A DNA stretch of 64,000 nt from Isoetes taiwanensis (GCA_021234155.1 JAJEKV010000011.1:8109132-8173131), one strand, 5' to 3'. Shown: positions 52,650 to 62,190, numbered from the stretch's first letter. Numbers and translations are program-made. Notes: a model not told the origin generated them from the sequence alone.

Positions 52650-52940
52650 TTGTTATCCACCCATTGGGTGACGCTTTTTTCCACCATGGTGGTGATGCTA
52701 TTTCCACCTACGGGTGATGCTGTTTATTTCTACCTCCAGGGTGACACATATTTCTTTTTACGTAATTGTTTTCCACCCGTTGGGTGATGCATAATTGTTT
52801 TCCACCCGTTGGGTGATTCTATCTCCACCTGCGGGTGATGCTGTTTATTTCCACCTCGAGGGTGACCCATATTTCTTTCTACGTAATTGGTTTCCACCCG
52901 TTGGGTGCTGCTGTTCTCCACCCTATTGGGGTGATGCTCT
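52650..52940. repeat. Array of CCACC-loop-GGGTGATGC mini-palindromes
   Basis: About ten short palindromes recur every 20-40 bp. Examples are CCACCCATTGGGTGACGC, CACCATGGTGGTGATGC, CCACCTACGGGTGATGC, CCACCCGTTGGGTGATGC and CCACCTCGAGGGTGAC. The outer CCACC and GGGTGATGC are kept while the centre varies, mostly keeping local self-complementarity. Others occur at 46631-46680, 50598-50643 and, inverted, at 55005-55048. The purpose is unknown. Confidence 0.9.
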
Positions 52941-53039
52941 CTTTTTCTGCTACATGTTGAATTTTCTCTAACCATTCACGGGTGTTTTTTCGAGTTCTTT
53001 GTGTTGCTTGCAGGTTTTACGCCCTCGGCTTATAGTTAA

Positions 53040-53230
53040 GGAAGTTCTTTGGTAGTCGGCCGGTTTTGTGTCTCTTGCGAGTCCTTTCCCAGAATAGCAT
53101 CGATCCGAGCCATCGGATCGCCATTGAGGAAAGGACGGCTTCTCTATATAAGGTCTGTTTCCTCTTTTCAGACCGGTTATCGGCGTCTTCTCACGCTGAC
53201 TCTTCTTCTATTCTCATTGCTTCCCTCCCT
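53040..53230 (+). promoter_or_regulatory. Palindrome-TATA module, copy 2
   Basis: About 165 bp matches 43468-43635, including GGCCGGTTTTGTGTCTCTTG, the palindrome (53081-53136; right arm partly lost, GAGGAAAGGAC) and CTCTATATAAGG (53143-53153). The start-proximal TTCTCATTGCTTCCC leader is also shared. Left of it, GTTAAGGAAGTTCTTTGGTA is shared with the minus-strand copies at 54.3 and 55.35 kb. Two direct copies 9.6 kb apart around non-coding sequence resemble LTRs of a non-coding (LARD-like) element. That reading is inference. Confidence 0.7.
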
Positions 53231-53413
53231 TCCCCCCCTGTTGCGTGAGGGCATGAGTTTTCTTTTCTCTAACCATTCACGGGTATTTTTTAGGGGTTTT
53301 TGTGTTGCTTGCAGGCTTCCGCCCTCTTCTGGGGTCCTGCTATATTTTGTGTTCGCCATCAACTCATTTCTTTCGGTTTTCCAAGCAACACATTCAAGGT
53401 TGTTGGCGACCAT

Positions 53414-53472
53414 TTCTCATTAGGGTTTTCCTTGAAAACCCGAAAGGGCGGGGTTTTTTATCCCGATGAGAA
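53414..53472 (+). repeat. Three-way-junction element, copy 1
   Basis: Outer stem TTCTCAT and ATGAGAA encloses two hairpins: GGGTTTTCCTTGAAAACCC and CGGGGTTTTTTATCCCG, with GAAAGGG between. The outer stem differs from the minus-strand copies (TTATCA / TGATAA there) by a compensated base pair. Confidence 0.7.
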
Positions 53473-53769
53473 GTTGTCACCATTGCCCTTTTATATTGCC
53501 TGTGCACATTTCTTTTTACGGGGTAGTTCGATATTGTTCTTATGGTCGGCTACCCCTCTCTATTCTTCCAAACATTGTATACTGCTGATGTGATGAATGA
53601 CAAGCCTATCTATACTTGCTTCTCATTCATCTCAACAGATTTGCTACAATGGTGGATAGTGGGTAGCCGCACACATGCGAACTACCCATAAAAAATAAAG
53701 GGAAAATCCAATTATATCATTTGGACCCCAACAAAATACAATGCTAATAGAGACTGGGCTAGTGTACCT

Positions 53770-53848
53770 GCCGAAAGCTTATCATCGGGATTAAAAAATC
53801 CCGCCCTTTCGGGTTTTCGAGGAAAAACCCTAGTGATAAGCCTTCGGC
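53770..53848 (-). repeat. Three-way-junction element, copy 2
   Basis: On the minus strand GCCGAAGGCTTATCA pairs with TGATAAGCTTTCGGC (one G-T type mismatch). It encloses GGGTTTTTCCTCGAAAACCC and CGGGATTTTTTAATCCCG, joined by GAAAGGG. This is a clean three-hairpin fold of 79 bp. Confidence 0.75.
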
Positions 53849-54189
53849 AAGGGGCTTGGACAAACGTAAAAGGCATAAAAATCGCCTCCCAAAACCCACG
53901 AATGGAAAAGTCGAAACAGATGCCGCCGCTAACCTGTACACCGCACATCACCAACAAAACAACAAGACAAACCAAACCTCCCCGAGTGGAGGGGGTTGAT
54001 TACGTGGCGTGCCACGCCGATAAAAATACAATAACAAAGAGGGGGAAGGGTGGGTTCAAAGAGAATAAGGTATCGCCGAGAGAGAAGAGGAAGCGCCGGC
54101 GAGAAGTCGGGCGTAAACGCGCCAAAAAATAGCGAACTCCCAACCGTAAGCGGGATGCGCCGCCGCATGCATGCAAAACATGCATGCTC

Positions 54190-54245
54190 GTCCCATTCTA
54201 GAATGGCGATCCGATGTCTCGGATCAATGGGTTTCTAGAATGGGA
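54190..54245 (-). repeat. Palindrome, copy 3
   Basis: Arms GTCCCATTCTAGAA and TTCTAGAATGGGAC with inner GATCCGA and TCGGATC. The arms differ from copy 1 in sequence but pair perfectly. It is followed by GCATGAAACCAACAAA, as in the other minus-strand copies. Confidence 0.85.
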
Positions 54246-54550
54246 CTCGCATGAAACCAACAAACCGCCCGAATACCAAAGGACTTCCTTAACAAACTAG
54301 GATCGAGGACGAAGGTCACAGGATGAAGGCTAAAGGCCGAGAACGGACAGCATGAAAGAAACGCCAAATTGGCCAAACCAGGCAGGAAGAAGCCCCTCCC
54401 CTGCCTGGAAACAATTCAAAGAGAATAAGGTACTGCTGAGAGAGAAGAGGAAGCGCCGATGAGAAGTCGAAGCAGAAACGCGCCTAAAATAGCGAACTCC
54501 CAACCAGAACGGGCATGTGCCGCCCGCATGCATGCAAAACATGCATGCTC

Positions 54551-54605
54551 GTCCCATTCTAGAATGGCGATCCGATGTCTCGGATCAATGGGATTCTAGA
54601 ATGGG
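54551..54605 (-). repeat. Palindrome, copy 4
   Basis: Nearly identical to copy 3 (GTCCCATTCTAGAAT and ATTCTAGAATGGGAC). Preceded by GCATGCATGCAAAACATGC, itself a palindrome of RY (CATGCA) elements. Confidence 0.85.
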
Positions 54606-54787
54606 ACTCGCATGAAACCAACAAACTGCCCTAGGCTTCTCATTCATCTCAGCAGATTTCTACAATGGTGGACAGTGGATAGCCGCACACATGCGAACTA
54701 CCCACGAAAAATAAAGGGAAAATCCAATTATATCATTTGGACCCCAAAAACAAATACAATGCTAATAGATGAGTGGCTGATGTACCT

Positions 54788-54866
54788 GCCGAAAGCTTAT
54801 CACCAGGATTAAAAAACCCCGCCATTTCGGGTTTTCGAGGAAAAACCCTAGTGATAAGCCTTCGGC
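54788..54866 (-). repeat. Three-way-junction element, copy 3
   Basis: Same outer stem as copy 2 and the same first hairpin. The second hairpin is weaker (CGGGGTTTTTTAATCCTG). It is part of the duplicated unit, so it is not independent of copy 2. Confidence 0.7.
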
Positions 54867-55266
54867 AAGGGGCTTAGACAAACGTAAGGCATAGAATCGC
54901 TCCCAAAAACCCCCGCATGGAGAAGTCAAAACGGATGGCGCTCGCCAACCTGTACCTGCACATCACCAACACAACAAACGAGAAACATACCAAAGAATAG
55001 CATCACCCAATGGGTGGAAAAAAAGCATCACCCACCGGGTGGAAAAACATGATAAACAGAACTTGTACAAAATATAAAAACAAAGAAGGGGGAGGGTAGG
55101 TTCAAAGAGAATAAGGTACGGGCCGAGAGAAGAGGAAGCTACCGATGAAACGCGTCGATGAAGAACTCCGCAATAAGTAGCAAACGCCCAACTGAAGAAC
55201 GGCCCAAAACGCGATAATGCGATGCATGCATGCGATGTATGCAATGCATGCATACAGCCGTTTTGA

Positions 55267-55309
55267 GCAAGAATGGCGATTCGCCACGCCGAATCGGCGA
55301 CATTCTTGC
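55267..55309 (-). repeat. Palindrome, copy 5
   Basis: Arms GCAAGAATG and CATTCTTGC with inner CGATTCG and CGAATCG. Both stems differ from copies 1-4 by changes on both sides that keep pairing. Flanks (CGCATGAAACCAACAAA, CAAAGGACTTCC) show it is the same module. Confidence 0.85.
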
Positions 55310-55638
55310 ATCGCGACCGCATGAAACCAACAAAGCCCGAATACCAAAGGACTTCCTTAACAAACTAGGATCGAGGGACGAAGGTCACGGGGATGAAGGC
55401 TAAAGGGAGGAAAGGACAGCAGGAAAGCAACGCCAAATTGGCCAAACCAAGTGTGAAGAAGCCCCCCCCGCCTCGGAAACAATTCAAAGAGAATAAGGTA
55501 CTACTGAGAGAAGAGGAAGCGCCGATGAAACGTCGATGAAGAACTCCGCAATAAGTAGCAAACGCCCAACCTGAAGAACGGCCCAAAACGCATGCGATGC
55601 ATGCATGCGACGCATGCAATGCATGCATGCTCGTCTTG

Positions 55639-55677
55639 AGCAAGAATGGCGATTCGCTACGAGAATCGACAACATTC
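55639..55677 (-). repeat. Palindrome, copy 6 (decayed)
   Basis: Starts like copy 5 (GAGCAAGAATGGCGATTCG) but the right half is partly lost (GAATCGACAACATTCC), so the outer stem no longer pairs. It sits at the right edge of the array, where similarity ends. Confidence 0.7.
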
Positions 55678-55690
55678 CATGCGTTACTAG

Positions 55691-55956
55691 CACTCTCTAA
55701 CCTTGAACATTATGAACTTTTGATGTCATGTTAACATTTAGTTTCACATTATGTCATGTTCTTTGTTATAAGTAAGTAAATCTCAAAGTTTATTGTCTAA
55801 GTATGAGGAATTTATCATATGAGTTGTTTAACTAGCAAATATGCTATTTTGGACAAGCATATTTCAGATAATATTGTATTAAGTATGCCATATTAATATT
55901 ATGAGTTAGTGTATAGATGGATATATATTTTTTTTAGAGCTTGCCATTTTTTTTGC

Positions 55957-55957
<1 letters not shown>
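55691..55957. other. AT-rich spacer
   Basis: I see no gene or repeat here. Confidence 0.5.
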
Positions 55958-56028
<71 letters not shown>

Positions 56029-56050
56029 TTCAATTTCAATTTCAATTTCA
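55958..56050. repeat. (GTTTTC)n and (AATTTC)n microsatellite
   Basis: About twelve TTTTCG units followed by four CAATTT units. The Phe-Ser repeating frame over it is an artefact. Confidence 0.97.
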
Positions 56051-56089
56051 ACTTGGCGTTTTCATTCCGTTTTTGTTTTCGGTAACTAT

Positions 56090-56435
56090 GTCTCCAATGG
56101 CAGCAGATGTGGTCTTGGGCATCGGATAAGCTACTTCATCCTGTAGCAATTCTTTAGTGGCAGATTCTTCATCGATGTACGTGCTTGTCCACAAGTTTAA
56201 CCCTAGAATATCAGATCAGTGTCCAGTATGCAAGCGGTGAATCTGAGACAATTGAACATATGTGTGATCACCTCAGACAGGTACACGTTGTTCTCTTTTT
56301 TTCAAGTTTCATTCACAAGTCAACAAGTGCGCTTGGCAATTTACCCAAGTACTTTGACGGAGTTACAAAGCCAGGCTTTTCATCTTGCAGCAGGGTGGTT
56401 GCTTTGGACTATCTAGAAAAGATGAAGACTTCCAA
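56090..56435 (+). mobile_element. Remnant of LINE family A (zf-RVT region)
   Basis: Through several shifts the words KLLHPVAIL, WQILHRC, RISDQCPVCKR, IEHMCDHLRQ and then LAIYPSTLTELQSQAFHL, AAGWLLWTI can be aligned with the intact family A copy at 20.9-21.2 kb (KLLHPKVVVLWWQVIHRC, LCPLCQQ, IEHCFFLC, LAIYPDAWPKLRKRAFHL, LLLWSIWK). It is a zinc-binding tail fragment only. It runs directly into the next LINE near 56435 with no poly(A), so that LINE probably inserted here or a deletion joined them. Confidence 0.75.
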
Positions 56436-59400
56436 TCCCTTATGTGCTGATCTCCATAAGCAGGAAATTCTACTAGAGAATAATATTAAGGCTATTGAAG
56501 AAAAGGAAGCCAAAGGTATGTATTTGAGAGCTAAAATTTGTCAATACAATAAGATGGATCAAGGTAGTTCGAAATATTTTTTTAGAGTTGCCAAGAATAA
56601 ACTGGTCAATAACACTATCACATCTATCATGGATGAGAATGGGATAAGGATTGAGGATGAGCAGCGCATTAAAAGGGAGTTCTTGAATCAGTATAATAAC
56701 TTGTTTGAAGCCAATGAGTATTCTATACAGGAGGAGCAAGAATTGGACAACTTCTTCAAGAACATCCCAGCCACTACTCCCATGGAGGATAGTTGTGATG
56801 AATATCCAGATGAGAAGGAAGTCTTGCAGGTCCTAAAGAACATGGAAAAAGGCAAGAGTCGAGGGCCTGATGGTTTCCCTCCAGAATTTTTTCTAACCTT
56901 TTGGGTGATTATAAAAGATGATTCTATGAACTTTATAAAAGATGCCTGGGATGCTGCTTGTATCCTTCCTTTAATTCTAGTCTCATCACCTTGATTCCTA
57001 AAATCCAGCACCCGAATAATATGAATGGTTGGCGTCCTATATCCTTAACTAATACCACGTATAAGATCTTAGCTAAAATTCTTTCACTTCGGATCCTTAT
57101 ACACCTGCATCATAATATTAGTAATTGCCAATCAAGTTTTCTCTCAGGAAGGTTTATCTTAGATAATTATATAACAGCTAGTGAGGCCATCCATTGGAAC
57201 AGACCTTCCAAACAAGGTCGTATGCTACTTAAGTTGGATTTCAGACGTGCTTATGATTCTATAACTTGGGATTTCCTGAAGAAAGCTTTGAATCATATTG
57301 GGATCCACCCCTCTCTTATAACAAAAATTATGTCCCTTAACAGCTTGTTCTCCTCAAGTCTCCCACTAGTTTTTTTCCCATAAGGAGGGGTGTCAGACAG
57401 GGATGTCCTTTGGCGCCCTGTCTATTTCTTTGTGTAGCTGAGATGCCCACAAGAGTTGTTAAGAACTTTCAACATCAAAAGTTAATTCAAGGCTTGCAGA
57501 TGCCTGGAACTGATAAGCAGCTCACTATCCTACAGTATGCAGAAGATACCTTCCTTTTACTGAAAGCTAATCAAAACAGTTTCAATCATCTGCTAGATAG
57601 CATTCAAACTTTTGCATCAGTCTCAAGGGTTCAACTTAATCTGAATAAATGTAGTATTCTCTGGGAAGAGCCCTTAACTTCCCTGGACACTAAAGGGATC
57701 AAAATTAAACCCCCCAATCAAGCCATCACTCGGCTTGGCCTCCTTTGGCAATAAACATGCCCAACAAAGAAGTATGGAGACCTATAGTGGCTTGAATTAG
57801 GAAGAAATTACTTTCTCTCTCTCCCAATCTGTCTTTTGCTGGCCGTGCTCTGACAGCTAATGTAGTGCTGGCAAGCACTCATGTTTACTTCTCTTCAATT
57901 CTTATTGCTAACAAGGAGACATATAATGACATTGAAAGGTGTCTTAGAGATTATTTGTGGAAGGGTATGCATTTTGTGAAGTGGGAAGAAATCACACATA
58001 GTAAAAGAGAAGGAGGCCTTGGACTTAAGGTGCTTCACAAGCATAGTCAGGCCTTAGGAGCCAAAATATGTGTGGAAAGCAATCAATGGCTCGAGCTCTC
58101 TTGCTATGGCGTTCCTAAGGTACTGGTTACAAATTAGTAAGCCTTTTGGAATGAAAAAATATGCTCACCATCTCCTTGACTCCATCTACTACCAATTTAA
58201 GAGTGCTCCTAATACCTCCCCTCTTATGAAGAAATTTTTTGAGGCATGGAACTTGGTGGAAGAGGGATTTGAGCATAAGGATATTAATTTTGACAGTGCC
58301 AACTTCTCCCTGTTCTAGTCTCCTGTCTTTGCAAAAGAAAATGATGTCTGTTGGGCGCTTAAATACCCTCAAATATGGAAAAAATGGAAAGAGGCAGGAA
58401 TTACCCAGCTGCAACACCTATGGGGGGACAAATGGCACAAGTGGAAGGACATCAAGCAAATTGTAGGGGGTAAGCGGGTTGACAAGATTATCTTTGATAC
58501 TATTATGAATGTAGCCCACACTCAGACCGAGTGTCAAAATTCCAGAAATCCTGACTAGCATATTAAGAATTCTGATAAGTACAAAATGGCCTTAGGTTAC
58601 AAAGTTATTGCCCAATCTAAATCTCAGATTCATTCTGAAAAATGGCATGTCTCCAAAAAGCATTTTATGGCGCCATTCTGTGAGAAATAATTGAAAATCT
58701 CAATCTAAGGTGCAAGTTTTTGTGTGGAGATGCTTGCATCATGCCCTCCCTTCCAATCATAACATGCATAGGAGAAGCAAAGACCTTGAGGCCAATCCCC
58801 AATGTAAGCTATGTAGCCAAAACTTTGAAACTGTTAAACACATTTTCGACTGCCCCAAGATCAAAGAATTCTAGAGATGGCTAGATGACTATTTCAAGTC
58901 AAAAGGACATAATTTAGGGAATTGGGCTAATCTTATGGACTTCTTAAAAGACTCAAACAGATTTCTTAACATTGTGAAGCAGACAGCTCTTTTGGTCATT
59001 TGTAAACATAGGAACAAGGTCAATTATTCAAAACACAGGGTTGATATTGCTTGGATGAAAGTAGCTTTCTAGATAGAGATTTCTAGAATGGCTATGGCTC
59101 ATAAAAATAAAAAACAGGACAAATTTGATAGTGTTTGGCTGTCCATAGGAAAATTTGAAGGTTTTTACAATAGGGTCTAAGTTAGATATTGGGGTACAAA
59201 AAAGCGCGACAAGCAGAAGCGGATAAAGCAGGTAAAGCTCGAGCAAAACGTACCTTTTCGCCGACCTCAAATCCAGCTCCGAAGCAGAAGAACTAAGCAT
59301 TCCATGTCATCGATCCGGAAGCAATTTGCTAAAAATGGATCATCGTGTTCCCGCTCTCCAAGCACAGCGGACCAAGCACGAAAAGCAGCGCGTCCGGACG

Positions 59401-60137
59401 GGTGCTTTTGTACCCCAATATCTAACTTAGACCCAATATCTTTATGTGTCATGATATGATTCTTGATGACCATTTTATGATATTCAGAACTGCTGATTGC
59501 TCTCACATCGAGGATGAATTGTAAGCCCAATTTTTCTGATCTCTCCAATTATGCGTCTGCTACAGAAATTTTCAACAATGAACAGTTATGGCCTCTTTCT
59601 CCTACTATTGACCAAGACTTGAAAAAACTTAAGCCTTTCCTATTCAATGGCTATCAGGCCCACATTCTAGACAGATTCTTGTCTTGCTATGAGAGATTGC
59701 TTACTAAAATCCAATCCCTTCATTTCAGAGATATGTTCTATCATCATAAGACCTTGCAAGATGCTCATGGTGAGGCCTTATCCTATTCTCAGACATAGCC
59801 CCTGTCTGGTCTTTTGCCTTTCCCTTTGAATGGAATGAAATTGGCTGGCAAATGGATCCGGTGACAGATCTAGTGATCATAGATAAAGATGAGGATGAAA
59901 TGGATCCCGATCCTTTCCTTCATGATGTACGAATCTGATAGAGTTCACACAATTTTGAAATAGGGTATCCGGGGGGACTCCCTGTTCCCTCATGTATAGA
60001 ACATAGATTTACTTTTGTCATGCAAGCTCCCGCTTGTAAAAGCTGGTGAAAGGTCGATGACCTTTAACTATTTTTTGTCTTTTATGTAATTTCCTATGGT
60101 TAGTATAAATATTCCTTTTCTCCAAAAAAAATAAAAA
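56436..60137 (+). mobile_element. LINE, family C, with reverse transcriptase core and zf-RVT tail
   Basis: Segments in order: helical linker and YFFRVAKNKLVNNTITSIMD; KGKSRGPDGFPPEFF; after a shift ITLIPKIQHPNNMNGWRPIS, KILSLRIL, MLLKLDFRRAYDSITW (motif A); RRGVRQGCPLAP (motif B); LQYAEDTFLLLKAN (motif C, with Glu where the family has Asp: YADD); YLWKGMHFVKWEEI and EGGLGLK; a zinc-binding segment CKLCSQNFETVKHIFDC; a tail; and an A-rich end near 60121-60137. The endonuclease and ORF1 are missing, so it is 5' truncated. The motif C change and many stops make it dead. The MITE at 59173-59434 sits inside. Confidence 0.92.
59173..59434. mobile_element. MITE with perfect 29-bp terminal inverted repeats
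   Basis: Both ends carry the same 29 bases in inverted orientation, beginning GGGTCTAAGTTAGATATTGG. AATA borders both sides (59169-59172, 59435-59438) as a possible 4-bp target duplication. The 262-bp element splits the tail of LINE family C. The core is GC-richer than the LINE and includes GCGCGACAAGC and CGTCCGGACG. The superfamily is uncertain: the termini are not hAT-like, and the short duplication would fit few classic plant MITEs. It is non-coding, and the minus-strand frame over it is not credible. Confidence 0.9.
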
Positions 60138-61015
60138 AGTTCTCATATACATGCCCTTTTGTTTTATGGTGCAAAACTTTCTTTTGGAGTGTTGGACACT
60201 ACTGAATCTAAAATTTTAGACATAAACCATGTTGTACATAGACGAGTTTGAGAATATAGGATAGGCATACTATCGTGGCATCATGCTGTAAATTTTGAAT
60301 AAGTCTCAGTGTCTACAATGTTTAGCTAAGTGAGAAGATAGCATAAGATATATCCAAGTTATGCTTAGAATTTGATCATATAAAGCTATATGATCAAGGT
60401 GAAACATGGGAATATATGATAATTATTTATAAATACAATTTATAGGAGTTGCACTTGTAGCCAAACACTGTAAGCATTGTAGAACTTAAACATAAAAAGA
60501 GTCGCGTTCGTATGTCGAGTTGGTAGTAAGTATTCATAGCTTGGTCTAGGCCCAAATGGAAATGGTTCTAAGTGGAGGGCACATAACAAATGATTTCCGA
60601 GTATTTTGCAATAGAATGTACAATAAATTGATCTTTCATGCTCATACACTCAATACAATTAGTGTTTGTCTAATACACTAACTCCACAACCTCAATACCT
60701 TTTCAAATTCCACAATACATTCTGCAGCCCTTCAATTATCATGACTTGAGATGAGATGAACATGTATTACCCATAAAAATAATAACTTGGTTGCTTCAAG
60801 ACCGAGCAAGTTGCTCAAATTGTATAGCAGAGATTCTATCCAAATCATTTAAAATGTAGAGAATTTAAAGGCGGTTAAACTAACCATGTTATGCATATTG
60901 AATCTTCGATTTGCATCTTCTATTCTTCTGCAAATTTTTAATATGACTGCACTTACTCCTGCATTTATGTCACATGAGTTTTGTGGAAGTGAGGTTCCAC
61001 GGACCATTCTTTGCA
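60138..61015. other. AT-rich intergenic or intronic region
   Basis: No supported gene. It could contain an intron of the ArfGAP remnant to its right (minus strand), but no splice sites were convincing. Confidence 0.45.
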
Positions 61016-61019
61016 TACC

Positions 61020-61200
61020 CAACTCCTCTCATTTGTTAGATCGTGTACTTCATCCACTCAGCGCGTTCTTCTGGAGATGATTCTAGTTCTGGCTATTTAG
61101 TGTTCAATGAAACATATGCTTCATAGATTGCATTAGCAGCTGCATTTCCACCAACAGCAGCCATAAGCTCCACTTCATGGAGAGTAAGAATAGATGGCCA
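61020..61200 (-). pseudogene. ArfGAP-domain fragment
   Basis: The minus strand reads EVELMAAVGGNAAANAIYEA, then, past a stop, PELESSPEERAEWMKYTI and a second stop. This matches the middle of the ArfGAP domain of plant GTPase activators for ARF (family words 'VGN..AN.IYEA', 'KP...SS.EER..FI..KY'). The zinc finger that precedes it in the family (to the right on this strand) was not found. Two in-frame stops indicate a pseudogene, or a captured exon. Confidence 0.62.
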
Positions 61201-61424
61201 AATTAGACATTTAGTGTAGTTATATCTTTATAAAGATCACATATCTCAGGTTGCTAAAATAGTCCCTTGTTTAATAATAACAACAAAATAATAAGAACGG
61301 GTGAGAACAAAGGAAAACGATCCTTCAAAATGAAAATGATCTTTTTTGTAAAAGTAGCAATATTTACCTTTGAAAAGCTTCTGTACACCCCTGAGCATTT
61401 GATGCATATAAAAACTCCAATATG

Positions 61425-61560
61425 TAGCATTATAACAGGGGGTTTTTTTTGTGTTTTTGTACTGTTTTCTCTAAGGTTTTCATATGATTTGGTGGCCGTA
61501 TTCATCTAGGTGTACTAAATAGTATTTCTAGAGTGCACCCTTTTGTTAGCCGTTGATTTT
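61425..61560 (-). repeat. Dispersed repeat, about 135 bp, copy 2
   Basis: Reverse complement of the repeat at 50024-50158. Distinctive words are AACAGGGGGTTTTTTTTGTG, CTCTAGAGTGCAC-like (TCTAGAGTGCAC) and GCCGTTGATTTTA. It ends about 80 bp before the ATG-bearing region of the SEC23-like frame. Confidence 0.85.
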
Positions 61561-61639
61561 AGAAAAGAGGGCAAATCCTGTGGTGAAGGCTTTTGTGTGG
61601 ATTAGGGTTTGGTCTGCTTTTTTTAGGGTTGCTAGGTGG

Positions 61640-62190
61640 AAGAGTATGCCATAATCGAGGCTTGCTCTTCAGTCCAGAAGAGATGAGATTGGGTAAGGCT
61701 AGCATTAGGAAAATGCCCGTAAACAAATTGAGATGCAAGAAGCATCGAGGTTTGCCATGGGGAGTTTCCGTTACTCCTCTTGCGACTTTGACGAAAGGGG
61801 TAATCCGGCTCTTCAAGGTAAAGGTGGGCACCTTCCCCCGTTGTGAGAGCTGCCGGGCTTACATTAATGGTCTTTGCGACTTCGATCGATGGGCATGGAC
61901 TTGTGTTCTTTGTGGGTCTGTCAATACCTTGTTCGACATAGAAGCAAAGACGCGTTATGATTCCCCCGTAAAGTTTGCCGAAATGTCGTCTTCTTTTGTG
62001 GATCTCGAATTTTCGGGTGGAATGCCTTTTCGGGTAGCGTGATCTTATGTTCATTTGGACTTTTATCTCATCCCGATTCGGAGAACATGCACAAGATAAT
62101 CTTCGATGAATTTCTACGCAAGGCCTGTGTATGTGTTCTTTGCCGTTGATTTCTCGGTACAATTAGCGACGGATTATGCTCTTTGATTCC
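61640..62190 (+). pseudogene. SEC23-like protein fragment (zinc-finger region)
   Basis: The frame contains PWGVSVTPLATLTKG, a Sec23/Sec24-type zinc finger (RCESCRAYING, then RWAWTCVLCGSVN) and EMSSSFVDLEFSGG before a stop at 62039. After about 75 bp, in another frame, ARPVYVFFAVDFSVQLATDY follows. That is the beginning of the trunk domain that comes next in plant SEC23-like proteins. Intact family members act in COPII coat assembly at the endoplasmic reticulum. The short gap could be a small intron, but no good GT-AG pair is evident, and a further stop follows DYAL. I read it as a truncated pseudogene or isolated exon. The first Met (61683, MRLGKASIRKM) is uncertain. Confidence 0.68.

Larger units (their letters stand above)
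53612..55690 (-). repeat. Tandem duplication of a 1-kb unit with nested sub-repeats
   Basis: Unit 1 (about 53612-54630) and unit 2 (54631-55690) begin with the same TTCTCATTCATCTCA.CAGAT, TGGATAG..GGTAGCCGCAC-like and TATATCATTTGGACCCCAA words. Each then holds a three-way-junction element and two copies of a 360-380-bp sub-unit starting GAGAATAAGGTA and containing GAGGAAGCGCCG, the RY word CATGCATGC, the palindrome and GCATGAAACCAACAAA. Orientation is inverted relative to the modules at 43.5 and 53.1 kb. I see no protein domain. Confidence 0.85.

Noticed and set aside
53708-54185. Overlapping minus-strand frames at 53.7-54.2 kb with conserved words in unit 2
   Set aside because: Similarity between units is a consequence of the 1-kb tandem duplication. 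Frames differ in phase and contain palindromes and not protein motifs.
55140-55200. Hammerhead-ribozyme-like words (CCGATGAAAC, CGATGAAGAA)
   Set aside because: The conserved core CUGAUGA followed by GAAA with three pairing stems could not be assembled at this site.
55941-56129. Phe-Ser repeat protein
   Set aside because: A (GTTTTC)n microsatellite.
59267-59548. 93-residue minus-strand frame over the MITE
   Set aside because: It spans the MITE terminus and LINE antisense sequence. No motif; explained by the two elements.
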